Both the position numbers and the translations under genes were made by a program. The notes beneath the pieces are model-generated. The model did no database searches and was not told the DNA's origin. It was given only the letters and a program-made list of their open reading frames with translations. A stretch of 30,654 bases of DNA from WQTU01 sp031548835 (lineage in GTDB: Bacteria > Spirochaetota > Spirochaetia > CADAEX01): the NCBI GenBank assembly GCA_031548835.1, contig JAVBQS010000083.1, forward strand, positions 1-30,654, in the 5' to 3' direction. Of the stretch, positions 15,632-24,151 are shown piece after piece. How positions within the stretch are numbered: the first letter of the stretch is position 1; every line of letters starts with the position of its first letter.

Positions 15632-18600
15632 TTAAAGCAGCCTCATAAGTTTTTCACGTAAAAAAGCAGACTTTTCTTTTAACCCTATTATCTCTGTTTT
15701 AATAATAAGAACATTAGGCCTGTGAGGATCAAGCTTTATGCTGCCGCCTGATTCTCTCATAAGAAGAATAATTTTATCCGGAGAAATAATAGAAACTTTT
15801 GCAAACTCAATCTCAAGGACTCCTCTTCGCTCTTTCATTGAACTTATAAAAAGTTTTTTACAGATAATTCTTATTTCAGCAAGAGACATAAGGCTTTCAA
15901 TTTCATCAGGAATTGGGCCGAATCTGTCTTCAAGCTCTCCGTAAAACCTGTCAAGTTCTTCCCTGGAAGATACAGCAGCAATAGATTTATAAATTTCCAT
16001 TTTCTCAAGCTGATCCTTAATATATGTATCAGGGATAAAACCGCTATAGGTAAGTTCTAGATAAACCTCAGGCGGCTCTTCTATATCCTTGTCTTTTTCA
16101 AGTTCATGCACTGCTTCATCTATAAGCCTTAGATACATATCAAAACCTACAGATGCAATTTCCCCGCTCTGCTGTTTTCCAAGAAGATTGCCGGCGCCGC
16201 GGACTTCAAGATCTTTTAACGCAATTTTAAACCCGGATCCAAGCTCTGTGTTATCAGAAATTATCTGCAGCCTTTTCATTGCAAGCTCTGTAAGAGCCCG
16301 CTGCTCAGGATAAAGAAGATATGCATATGCTATTCTGTCAGACCTTCCTACCCTTCCTCTAAGCTGGTATAACTGCGAGATTCCATACATATCTGCCCTG
16401 TCAATTATTATTGTATTAACATTTGGTATATCAATGCCGTTTTCAATAATAGTTGTTGATACCAAAACATGAATGCCGTGGTGGACAAAGCGGCGCATAA
16501 CATCTTCTATTTCCTGTGCATCCATTCTTCCATGCGCTGTTTCAACAAGTATTTCAGGCATAAGTTTTTGCAGAAAAAGTTTTACACTATCAAGGCTTTC
16601 AATTTTGTTATGAAGATAATAAATCTGCCCACCGCGTTCAATCTCTTTCCGTATTGCATTTACAACTGTTTCTTCATTAAATTCCTGGACAAATGTTTCT
16701 ATAGGCCTTCTATTATTGGGAGGAGTTTTAAGAACAGACATATCTCTTATTTTTAAAAGAGACATATGAAGTGTACGGGGAATAGGAGTTGCAGAAAGTG
16801 TCAAACAATCGATAGACGCTTTCATCTCTTTCATTTTTTCCTTATCCTTAACTCCAAACCGCTGTTCTTCATCTACAATCATAAGCCCAAGATTTTTAAA
16901 CTCAACATCTTTTTGCAAAAGTTTATGAGTTCCTATAACAATATCAATGCTGCCTTCTTTGATTTTTTTTAAAATTTTGGTTTGCTCGCTTTTAGGAACA
17001 AAACGGGAAAGCATTGCAATATTTATCGGATAACCGGAAAATCTTTCTTTAAAATTTCCAAAATGCTGTTCAACAAGTATTGTTGTAGGAGCAAGATAAG
17101 CAACCTGCTTGCCTGCAGATGCAGCTTTAAAAGATGCTCTCATTGCAACTTCTGTTTTACCATATCCGACATCTCCGCATAAAAGCCTGTCCATAGGCAT
17201 GTGGCTTTCCATATCTGCTTTTATCTCATTTATTGAAGTAAGCTGATCATCTGTCTCTTCAAACGGAAAAGAAGCTTCAAATTCAACCTGCCACTCATTA
17301 TCTTTTGGAAAGGCAAATCCTTTTGCAGACTTGCGCTTTGAATAGATAACTATAAGTTTTTGCGCAATATCTTCCGCAGCTTTTCTTACTTTTTCTTTGC
17401 GCGTTTCCCAGGATTTTCCGCCAAGCCTGTCGAGATGCGGAGTTCCGCCTTCGCTTCCTATATAACGCTGGACAAGATTAACCTGTTCTATTGGAATAAA
17501 TATTTTTTCTTCATCAGCATATTCAAGCTGAATATAATCGCGTTCCGTGCCAGCCGCTTTTATTCTGTCTATGCCTAGAAATCTTCCTATTCCATAGTTT
17601 ACATGAACAACATAGTCTCCTGGATTAAGTTCAATAAAAGAATCAATTACCTGGCTTTTAGATTTTTTTACAGAAAGAGGAATTCGTTTTTTTCTGCCAA
17701 ATATTTCATTTTCGCTTATTGCAATTATTTTTGATTTTGGAAGAACAAAGCCTGAAGAAACAGATGCAAAAATAACATTTACATCAAGATCTTTAAGAAT
17801 ATTTTCAATTCTTATGCGCTGTGAATCTGAAGATGAAAATATATAAACAGAATAGCCTGAATCCAGAAGCTTCTTAATTTCTTCCTTTAAATAGTTAAAA
17901 TTACCGAAAAAAGATCTTCCTGATTCGTAATCAAACTTTATATGCCGGCCGGAAACTTGAGAATTTCCAATAACAGGCAGAATAATTTTTCTTTTTATAT
18001 TTTCTATCAATGTTTTATAATCAGGAAAAATAATAGAAGGTTTTATAAGTTTTGCGCCTGTTGCGCTTAGTGCATCTTTCCGCAATTTTGAAAGAGTTTC
18101 TGTTTCTTTTATAAATACATCGCTGTTTGAATCAAGAATTTCACTGTCTACAAGAAATAATGTTGAATCTGCGCCTGCATAATCAACAATTGTAGATTTG
18201 TTTTCAAAAACATGGGGAAAGATAAATTCTTCATCAGGTATTGTCTTAAAATTTTGAAGATGTTCAAGCTGTTCTTTTGTTATTATCTTTTTTTCATATG
18301 CTTTTTCTATAAATTCTTCTGTCCAGATAATTTCCCTGTTGGGATATAGCGTTATTTCATCAGTTTCTTCTGTAGAATGCTGGTCTATCGGATTAAATAG
18401 TTTGATGCTTTCTATTTTTTCAAACTCAAATACAATTCTTACAGCTTCATCCATTCCAGGCATAAAAATATCTAAAACTTCCCCTCTTAGGGCAAATTCG
18501 CCGGGAATTGTTACACGCGGAACCCTCAAATAGCCTGCCTGTTCAAGTTTTATGCCAATATTGCCGGATGCTATTTTACCGCCTTTTTTAAAATTCATAA

Positions 18601-19024
18601 AAAAAGCAGATAAAAAATCCTTTTCCGGCAGATATGAGGTAAAAGCTTTTTGAGACATTACAATAGCTGCTTTTTTTGATAATAAAAGCTTAAGAAGAGT
18701 ATTTATTCTAAGGCCATAAATATAGGGAGAAGGAGTATCAGCGCTATATGGAAGAGTTTCCCATGACGGGAAATAAAAAATTTCTCCGCTGCATAACTTA
18801 TAATCATTATAAAAGCTTTCAGCAGCTTTTTCTGTTGGAAAAATAAATAAAAACGGCCCTTTTGAATATTTTGAAAGATCATTTGTAATTCCTGCAAGAA
18901 TAAAACCTCTCACATTATCTAAAATTATGGGAAAATTCTTTTCTGTAAAAAAATTTACAAAATCTTTATATTCTTTTGTCTTTTTTAGGCTTTCCAATGT
19001 TTTATTTATGAATAATGTTATCAT
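15632..19024 (-). CDS. mfd: Transcription-repair coupling factor Mfd
   Basis: Removes RNA polymerase stalled at DNA lesions and recruits UvrA. At 1130 residues it is full length. The order is as expected: an N-terminal UvrB-like region (FPSWETLPYSADTPSPYIYGLR), the RNA-polymerase-interacting domain (PGDYVVHVNYGIGRFLGIDRI, about 466-486), the helicase motifs GDVGYGKTE (Lys about 621), DEEQRFG, SATPIPRTLHMSL and the RecG-like QLRGRVGRSDR, then the TRCF C-terminal domain. The ATG is preceded by CGGAAAA. The gene is divergent from the secreted-protein gene at 19065, with only 40 bases between the starts. Confidence 0.97.
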   Translation of the reverse strand: MITLFINKTLESLKKTKEYKDFVNFFTEKNFPIILDNVRGFILAGITNDLSKYSKGPFLFIFPTEKAAESFYNDYKLCSGEIFYFPSWETLPYSADTPSPYIYGLRINTLLKLLLSKKAAIVMSQKAFTSYLPEKDFLSAFFMNFKKGGKIASGNIGIKLEQAGYLRVPRVTIPGEFALRGEVLDIFMPGMDEAVRIVFEFEKIESIKLFNPIDQHSTEETDEITLYPNREIIWTEEFIEKAYEKKIITKEQLEHLQNFKTIPDEEFIFPHVFENKSTIVDYAGADSTLFLVDSEILDSNSDVFIKETETLSKLRKDALSATGAKLIKPSIIFPDYKTLIENIKRKIILPVIGNSQVSGRHIKFDYESGRSFFGNFNYLKEEIKKLLDSGYSVYIFSSSDSQRIRIENILKDLDVNVIFASVSSGFVLPKSKIIAISENEIFGRKKRIPLSVKKSKSQVIDSFIELNPGDYVVHVNYGIGRFLGIDRIKAAGTERDYIQLEYADEEKIFIPIEQVNLVQRYIGSEGGTPHLDRLGGKSWETRKEKVRKAAEDIAQKLIVIYSKRKSAKGFAFPKDNEWQVEFEASFPFEETDDQLTSINEIKADMESHMPMDRLLCGDVGYGKTEVAMRASFKAASAGKQVAYLAPTTILVEQHFGNFKERFSGYPINIAMLSRFVPKSEQTKILKKIKEGSIDIVIGTHKLLQKDVEFKNLGLMIVDEEQRFGVKDKEKMKEMKASIDCLTLSATPIPRTLHMSLLKIRDMSVLKTPPNNRRPIETFVQEFNEETVVNAIRKEIERGGQIYYLHNKIESLDSVKLFLQKLMPEILVETAHGRMDAQEIEDVMRRFVHHGIHVLVSTTIIENGIDIPNVNTIIIDRADMYGISQLYQLRGRVGRSDRIAYAYLLYPEQRALTELAMKRLQIISDNTELGSGFKIALKDLEVRGAGNLLGKQQSGEIASVGFDMYLRLIDEAVHELEKDKDIEEPPEVYLELTYSGFIPDTYIKDQLEKMEIYKSIAAVSSREELDRFYGELEDRFGPIPDEIESLMSLAEIRIICKKLFISSMKERRGVLEIEFAKVSIISPDKIILLMRESGGSIKLDPHRPNVLIIKTEIIGLKEKSAFLREKLMRLL

Positions 19025-19046
19025 TTTTTTTTCCGAAAATTATAAT
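19018..19046 (+). promoter_or_regulatory. Overlapping divergent promoters of mfd and the 19065 gene
   Basis: For the plus strand TTATCA (19018-19023) and TATAAT (19041-19046) are 17 bases apart. On the minus strand another TATAAT lies at 19039-19044, which could serve mfd, without a clear -35. Both -10 elements overlap by four bases. Transcription starts would leave very short leaders, about 12 and 8 bases. Confidence 0.4.
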
Positions 19047-19064
19047 AGTATCAGGAGTAAACCT

Positions 19065-20018
19065 TTGAAAAAATATGTACTATTTTTATATCTTTTACTC
19101 ATCCTGCTTGCACCTCTTTTTTCAGCAACGGGAGATGTTACCTGTTCTATCAGGTATTATAACAAAAAAATATATTATACAGGAGATGCTGTTGAAATTC
19201 GCGTGGAATTATATAACAACAGCCCTGATAATTTCTTTTTTCAGACAACAGATCCCAAGTACTTTAATACAATAATGGTACTTAAAGATGTGACAGGCAG
19301 AGAGCTTAAAGATAAATATAAAGTTACCAGGGAGACAAGTTCTATTCAACCTGTTTATTACCGCAATATGATTATACAGCCTGGCGAAGTTTTTGCATTT
19401 AATATACATCTTAATGATGTGCTGGATATTTCAGAAGCAGGTATTTATTTTATTCAGCTTGAGTTTTTTCCAGACTTATATAATAATAAGTCAATTAAAT
19501 CAAATATCATAGATCTTTCTGTAAGGCCTAACTTGGGTATAAGCGAGGTGCAGAGAATTATTGACCAGGAAACTGGTGAAATTCTTAAGAGAGATAAAAA
19601 AGCGCCTGATGAAGTTGTAAAGTATGCAATAGAAGCGCTTCAAAAAAGCGAATTTGATAAATATTTTCTATATATTGATCTTGAAAGTATAATGCTAAAA
19701 TCGCAGGACAGGCTGGAAAGATATAACAGGCTGTCAGATATGGATAGAAAAAAGCTTGTTGATGATTATAGGCAAATGCTTATTAAAAATATGCAGGCAG
19801 ATTACAGGACAGCAGCTCCTGAAGCAATAATTTACCGTCCATTTACTTACAAGATTATTAAAACATGGTATACTGACCAAAATGCGGAAGTTATTGTAAC
19901 TGAAAAATTTAAGTATGAGCAGCTTGTAGAGGTTAAGGAATATACCTATAGATTGAGAAAAAATGATGGAATATGGGTTATTTATGACTACACAGTTGTA
20001 AATAAGGGAGCTGAATGA
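19065..20018 (+). CDS. Secreted protein of unknown function, spirochaete type
   Basis: I set the start at a TTG with AGGAG 7 bases upstream; the frame is open further upstream to 18927, but that part overlaps mfd. From the TTG the protein has 317 residues and begins with a clear signal peptide (KKYVLFLYLLLILLAPLFSA). The mature N-terminal half looks like an immunoglobulin-like beta domain (YYTGDAVEIRVELYNN, QPGEVFAFNIHLND). The C-terminal half (from about EALQKSEFDKYF) looks like an NTF2-like or DUF4878-like fold with basic and aromatic strands. The stop overlaps the PilZ gene start by ATGA, so the two genes are translationally coupled and may act together. No function is known to me. Confidence 0.75.
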   Translation: MKKYVLFLYLLLILLAPLFSATGDVTCSIRYYNKKIYYTGDAVEIRVELYNNSPDNFFFQTTDPKYFNTIMVLKDVTGRELKDKYKVTRETSSIQPVYYRNMIIQPGEVFAFNIHLNDVLDISEAGIYFIQLEFFPDLYNNKSIKSNIIDLSVRPNLGISEVQRIIDQETGEILKRDKKAPDEVVKYAIEALQKSEFDKYFLYIDLESIMLKSQDRLERYNRLSDMDRKKLVDDYRQMLIKNMQADYRTAAPEAIIYRPFTYKIIKTWYTDQNAEVIVTEKFKYEQLVEVKEYTYRLRKNDGIWVIYDYTVVNKGAE

Positions 20019-20743
20019 AGATATTAGTTGTAGCAGAAAATGAGAGAACAACTTCTATCATAAAAAAACATCTCGCGCCTTTTGGGTTTGATTTTATATT
20101 TTATTCAAACCCTGTTAAAGCTATGGATAATATCCCGGAAATTGCTCCTGAAATGGTAATTTTTAGCGCAGAAGATTATCCCAGGCACTGGAAACCTTTT
20201 CTTATTGTGCTACGACAATATTTTTCCCATAAAGAGAGTGTTTTTATTCTGCTTAAAACTCCTCTTTTTCCACAGGAAGAGGCTGAGAAAGCTGCCTATC
20301 TTGAAGTTAACGGGCTTATTGACGAGGATGCTTCAGAATCTGTTCTGGTAGACAGGATGAAAGCTATATTTTCACGCCATTTACTTCCAAGAGAAGCAAG
20401 AAGATATAGAAGATATTTTGTGCTTGAATCTGATAAAATAAGCTTTATATTTAACCATCCTGAAACAATGGAACTTGTTACAGGAAAAGTAATTGAAATT
20501 TCCATGATGGGAATAACAGTGCTTATTCCTGAGAAAATAGCGCACTCTTTAAACAGGGGCAGCAATATAGAATATTGTTCCATAAAAATTGAAGATAAAA
20601 TTATAACAACAGACTGCACTGTTTTCAGAAGCGACCTATATACAACCCTGCTTTTTAAAGATATGGATGAAGATAATGCTGATTTTATAAAAAGCTATTT
20701 CGATAAAAAAGCAGAAGAAGAGCTTCTGGCAAACAGTAATTAA
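20015..20743 (+). CDS. Degenerate receiver-like plus PilZ domain protein
   Basis: 242 residues. Residues 1-120 resemble a response-regulator receiver (MKILVVAENERTTSIIKKHL; VIFSAED), but the phospho-acceptor aspartate is not in its usual place, so phosphorylation is unlikely. The C-terminal part has the PilZ signs: an arginine-rich REARRYRRYF entry and VIEISMMGITV in place of the (D/N)xSxxG motif (Glu instead of Asp/Asn). PilZ domains bind c-di-GMP; the substitution leaves binding uncertain. The ATG overlaps the stop of the secreted-protein gene. No membrane segments are visible, so it is cytoplasmic. A possible partner in c-di-GMP signalling is the HD-GYP protein at 9363. Confidence 0.75.
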   Translation: MKILVVAENERTTSIIKKHLAPFGFDFIFYSNPVKAMDNIPEIAPEMVIFSAEDYPRHWKPFLIVLRQYFSHKESVFILLKTPLFPQEEAEKAAYLEVNGLIDEDASESVLVDRMKAIFSRHLLPREARRYRRYFVLESDKISFIFNHPETMELVTGKVIEISMMGITVLIPEKIAHSLNRGSNIEYCSIKIEDKIITTDCTVFRSDLYTTLLFKDMDEDNADFIKSYFDKKAEEELLANSN

Positions 20744-20939
20744 CTTGATGCCAATCAGTTATTACAAAAAACTATTTCTGATTTTAATTTTACAAAACAA
20801 TTAAGCCTATAAAAAATTTTGTTATTTATAAATAATGGAAGTATAATTTATATTGTCACTATTGGCTGATTTATGTAAGTAATTGATTTACCGTAAATTA
20901 GCAGTTAAATAATATATTTGATAATTGATTTATAAAAAA

Positions 20940-21959
20940 ATGCTTGATAACAAACCAGAAGAAATAACTCTTACACCTCTTTTTTTTGAACTGCCTGCAG
21001 AGAATGAAAATAGCGGAAAATGCATACTTTGCCCAAATTACTGTATTATAAAAGCAGGAAAATTCGGCAAATGCCATGTAAGAGGATATGACAGCAATCT
21101 AAAACCTATAATACCATTTGCAGGAAAAATCTCTGCGCTGGCAGTAGATCCTATTGAAAAAAAACCGCTATACCATTTTTATCCTGGATCAAAGATATTA
21201 TCTGCAGGGTTTTACGGCTGTAATCTATCATGCCCTTTTTGTCAGAATTACCAGATATCAACAAAAGCTGATTTAAATGCAAAAACAGTTTCTCCTGAAA
21301 AAATGACAGAAATTACAGCTTCTTCTGATACAATAGGGCTTGCCTATACCTATTCTGAACCTACTATTCATATTGAATGGATCAGGGAAACTGCAAGGCT
21401 GATTAAAGGCAAAAATCTTAAAAATGTCCTTGTTACAAACGGATATATAAACCAGAAACCTGCCGAAGCAGTTCTTGAAAATATTGATGCTTTAAATATA
21501 GATTTAAAATCTTTTAATGAAAAATTTTACAGCAGTGAGCTTAAGGGAAAACTTGAGCCTGTTAAGGATTTTATAAAATTTGCAGCTTCAAAAGCGCATA
21601 TAGAAGTTACAACTCTTATAATTCCGGGAAAAAATGACAGCAATAAAGAGATTGAAGCTATTTCTTCTTTTATTGCTTCAATAAATAAGTCTATCCCGCT
21701 CCATCTGTCATGTTACTATCCAACCTATAAATATTCTATAGAAAGGACAAATCCTTCCAAAGTAACAGAGCTTGCAGCAATTGCAGCCAAATATCTTGAA
21801 TATGTCTACACAGGCAATACAGGTTTTATTGAATCTAATACAAAATGCCCATCTTGCGGGAATTTGATTGTCAAAAGAACAGTATATAATACAAAAATAG
21901 AAGGAATTGTTGACGGGAATTGTGGCTGCTGCGGCAGTAAAATAAATTTAATCACATAG
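20940..21959 (+). CDS. amrS: AmmeMemoRadiSam system radical SAM enzyme (AmrS-like)
   Basis: A radical SAM protein of the AmmeMemoRadiSam group, related to pyruvate formate-lyase activating enzymes. The radical cluster motif is GCNLSCPFCQNYQIS (CX3CX2C). Upstream is a cysteine-rich N-terminus (CILCPNYCIIKAGKFGKC), and the C-terminus is a zinc-ribbon-like CPSCG...CGCCG. The chemistry is not known with certainty. The expected partners Memo and AMMECR1 are not in the window. I chose the ATG at 20940 (339 residues); an in-frame TTG 15 bases upstream has no better ribosome site. The 181-base gap upstream shows no clear promoter. Confidence 0.88.
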   Translation: MLDNKPEEITLTPLFFELPAENENSGKCILCPNYCIIKAGKFGKCHVRGYDSNLKPIIPFAGKISALAVDPIEKKPLYHFYPGSKILSAGFYGCNLSCPFCQNYQISTKADLNAKTVSPEKMTEITASSDTIGLAYTYSEPTIHIEWIRETARLIKGKNLKNVLVTNGYINQKPAEAVLENIDALNIDLKSFNEKFYSSELKGKLEPVKDFIKFAASKAHIEVTTLIIPGKNDSNKEIEAISSFIASINKSIPLHLSCYYPTYKYSIERTNPSKVTELAAIAAKYLEYVYTGNTGFIESNTKCPSCGNLIVKRTVYNTKIEGIVDGNCGCCGSKINLIT

Positions 21960-21986
21960 TGAAATAATCAAAATAATCAAAAATAA

Positions 21987-22015
21987 TTGACAAGATTCAT
22001 TATTTTATGTATGTT
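21987..22015 (+). promoter_or_regulatory. tRNA-Asn promoter
   Basis: A perfect TTGACA (21987-21992) and TATGTT (22010-22015), with 17 bases between them, lie just upstream of the tRNA. The predicted start leaves a leader of only about five bases. Confidence 0.65.
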
Positions 22016-22026
22016 TATTCCTGCAT

Positions 22027-22099
22027 TCCCCTGTAGCTCAGCCGGTAGAGCGGGTGGCTGTTAACCACTAGGTCGGCAGTTCGAGTCTGTCCGGGGGAG
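22027..22099 (+). tRNA. tRNA-Asn (anticodon GTT)
   Basis: A 73-base cloverleaf: acceptor TCCCCTG pairs with CGGGGGA, the D arm contains AGCTCAGCCGGTAGAGC, the anticodon loop is CTGTTAA (anticodon GTT) and the T loop is TTCGAGT. The discriminator base is G. No CCA is encoded, so it must be added after transcription. It stands alone, with its own promoter and terminator. Confidence 0.97.
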
Positions 22100-22101
22100 T
22101 A

Positions 22102-22131
22102 AAAAAAGCCATCAATTTTGATGGCTTTTTT
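22102..22131 (+). terminator. Intrinsic terminator of tRNA-Asn
   Basis: GCCATCA and TGATGGC form a strong stem with a 4-base loop, flanked by runs of A and followed by six T. It begins within ten bases of the tRNA 3' end. Confidence 0.9.
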
Positions 22132-22225
22132 ATTTATACTTTAAAAACTATTTATAAAACCAACATTTCATGCTTTTTAGCTTATATTGCAACAAAATAT
22201 TATTGGATAAATTATTTAGCTTGAA

Positions 22226-22262
22226 ATAAAAAAAATCCTGACATAATTTCTATGCCAGGATT
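22226..22262 (-). terminator. Intrinsic terminator of the propeller lipoprotein gene
   Basis: On the minus strand AATCCTGGCATA pairs with TATGTCAGGATT (12 bp with one G-U pair, loop GAAAT) and is followed by a run of T. It lies about 28 bases past the lipoprotein stop. Confidence 0.88.
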
Positions 22263-22289
22263 AATTACAAAAAAATTAATTGTAACAAA

Positions 22290-23408
22290 TTATTTTATAC
22301 AAATTCTATAAGCATAAGACTCTACCACCCCGGTAATAAGAGGTGTAACTGTTCCATTTTTCCAATAACAAGCTGTACTTGATCCTCCATCAATATAGCT
22401 TCCTGTTACATATACATCGCCGCCAGATGAAACTGCCAAGTCTGATTCACCCCAAATATCAAGAGTATCTGTCTTGTTTCCATTTTTCCAGTAGCAAGTT
22501 TTATAATTTCCTCCATCAATATAGCTTCCTGTTAAATATACATCCCCATTGGATAAAATTGTAATAGAATTTAGCAATCCATCAGTACTGCCTGCAGGAA
22601 GCGGAAGCTCTGTTTTTGGTTCATTATTTTTCCAGTAATAAAATTTATCTGAATAGTCTCTTCCCGTTATATATAGATCTCCGGCAGATGAAACTATAAT
22701 ATCATCTATCTGGCTAATGCCGGCAGGAGGTGTAATATCTGTTTTTAGATCATTATTTTTCCAGTAACAAGCTTTGTTATCACCTCCTTCAGGGTCAGGG
22801 TAACATCCTGTTATATAAACATCTCCGCTGGATGAAATTGTAATAGCCAATGCCCATGCACTTCCGTCAGCAGGAGGTGGAAGATCTCTCCTTGGATCAT
22901 TATTTTTCCAGTAACAAGGTTTATGATTCTCTCCATCATCATAGCTTCCTGTTATATAAACACCTCCGCCAGACGAAACTGCAATATCACCTGCAGAATG
23001 ATAAGTGGTGCCAACAGGAAATGAAAGATCTGTTTTTGCCCCATTTTTCCAGTAACAAGGAACATCATAATGATGATCATCATTATCATAATAATATCCC
23101 AGTACATAAATATCCCCATTTCCCGATACTGTAATCGCCTCTGCCTCAGCAAAATCAGAACCATCTGAAGAAAGATCTGTTTTTGCTCCATCTTTCCAGT
23201 AACAAGCTACTGTCTTAGAACCATTATAATAACTACCTGCTATATAAACATGTTCTGCAGCATTTCCGTTGCCGTCTCCATCTCCATTACCGTTTCCGCT
23301 TCCATCCCCGTTATTACTACTGCCGCCGCCAGGCTCTGAGCAACCAATAAAACCAGCCAAAAATACAACAGCAACTATCAATAAGATTATTAATAGTTTT
23401 TTCCTCAT
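22290..23408 (-). CDS. Seven-repeat beta-propeller lipoprotein
   Basis: 372 residues. The N-terminal signal ends in GFIGC, a spirochaete-type lipobox, so the protein is probably a lipid-anchored surface or periplasmic protein. A Gly/Asn/Asp/Ser-rich linker of about 25 residues follows. The rest is seven repeats of about 45 residues, each with a core like VYITGSY..G...CYWKN....TDL...I.(V/I)SS.GD, which would close into a seven-bladed propeller. Partner and ligand are unknown. An AAGGAG site precedes the ATG. Divergent transcription of an XRE regulator and palindromic sites in the gap (see 23460-23504) suggest regulated expression. Paralogues with this layout occur in several treponemes, as I recall. 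Confidence 0.8.
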   Translation of the reverse strand: MRKKLLIILLIVAVVFLAGFIGCSEPGGGSSNNGDGSGNGNGDGDGNGNAAEHVYIAGSYYNGSKTVACYWKDGAKTDLSSDGSDFAEAEAITVSGNGDIYVLGYYYDNDDHHYDVPCYWKNGAKTDLSFPVGTTYHSAGDIAVSSGGGVYITGSYDDGENHKPCYWKNNDPRRDLPPPADGSAWALAITISSSGDVYITGCYPDPEGGDNKACYWKNNDLKTDITPPAGISQIDDIIVSSAGDLYITGRDYSDKFYYWKNNEPKTELPLPAGSTDGLLNSITILSNGDVYLTGSYIDGGNYKTCYWKNGNKTDTLDIWGESDLAVSSGGDVYVTGSYIDGGSSTACYWKNGTVTPLITGVVESYAYRICIK

Positions 23409-23459
23409 AAAATTCTCCTTTTAGAAATTATTTTGAGATAAAAATTAAATATGATTAAT

Positions 23460-23504
23460 ACCAATCTATTGGTTATATTTTTTATATTTAACAATCTATT
23501 GGTT
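23460..23504. promoter_or_regulatory. Two palindromic operator-like sites
   Basis: ACCAAT-CT-ATTGGT (23460-23473) is a perfect palindrome and AACAATCTATTGGTT (23490-23504) a near copy with one weaker half. The centres are 30 bases apart, about three helical turns, as expected for cooperative binding. They lie between the lipoprotein gene and the XRE gene. They probably bind the XRE protein. Confidence 0.65.
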
Positions 23505-23513
23505 AATTGTCAA
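23485..23513 (-). promoter_or_regulatory. Candidate promoter of the lipoprotein gene
   Basis: On the minus strand a perfect TTGACA (23508-23513) is followed after 17 bases by TAAATA (23485-23490). The second palindrome fills the spacer and the first one lies just downstream, so binding there would repress transcription. The -10 match is poor. Confidence 0.45.
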
Positions 23514-23566
23514 TACCTATTAAGTATATAAAAATTAATTCTATAACTAATAGGATTATTTAATTT

Positions 23567-23878
23567 ATGACAAATCTTCAAAATTTACTTATTGCAAATA
23601 TGAAAATGCATAGAAAAAGCCTTAATCTTTCGCAGGCAAAATTAGCGGAAAAGATAGGAACTGCCACAAACTATCTGGCACTAATAGAATCAGGAAAAAA
23701 ATTTCCATCAGTACAAATGCTGGAAAATATTGCAAAAGCCCTGAATATTAATTCCCAGGAATTATTTTCAGTAAAAGCAATTCAAATAGATTCAATTGAA
23801 AAACTTCATAAAGAAATTTTACAGGAAATAGACAGGATAATTAATAATAAGATAAAAACATTGCAAATTTTTAATTAA
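23567..23878 (+). CDS. XRE-family helix-turn-helix regulator
   Basis: 103 residues. An XRE/Cro helix-turn-helix occupies about residues 8-63, with LSQAKLAEKIGTATNYLALIESGKKFPSVQMLENIAKALN, a typical recognition-helix layout. The remaining 40 residues are a basic and acidic helix (IEKLHKEILQEIDRIINNKIK) that could dimerise. It is divergent from the propeller lipoprotein, and two operator-like palindromes lie in the gap, so it most likely represses that gene and perhaps itself. The signal it senses is unknown. Confidence 0.85.
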   Translation: MTNLQNLLIANMKMHRKSLNLSQAKLAEKIGTATNYLALIESGKKFPSVQMLENIAKALNINSQELFSVKAIQIDSIEKLHKEILQEIDRIINNKIKTLQIFN

Positions 23879-24151
23879 AACAACAGTAAAAATTTAATGC
23901 AAAAAATAAGAAATTAAAATTTATTTATGCAATATGGTGTAGAGTAAAGCTTGAGATTATAAAATAAGCTACACTATTTTGTATTGACTCAATTGTTTTT
24001 TTCTCCAAATCTCTACACAGAGCTGTAAGATACAAAGATAGAGCAGGATTCAATCAGAACTTTCTGTTACATATTTGCACGAACTATTTAAAATCCTATG
24101 CTTCCTGATAATTCCCTGCATAGAAATTAAAAGTCTATTGTTAGTTATTTT

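Noticed and set aside
23937..24018. Inverted GTGTAGAG / CTCTACAC pair in the gap before the MATE gene
   Set aside because: The arms are only 8 bases and about 66 bases apart, in AT-rich sequence; there is no other sign of a repeat element, riboswitch or gene.
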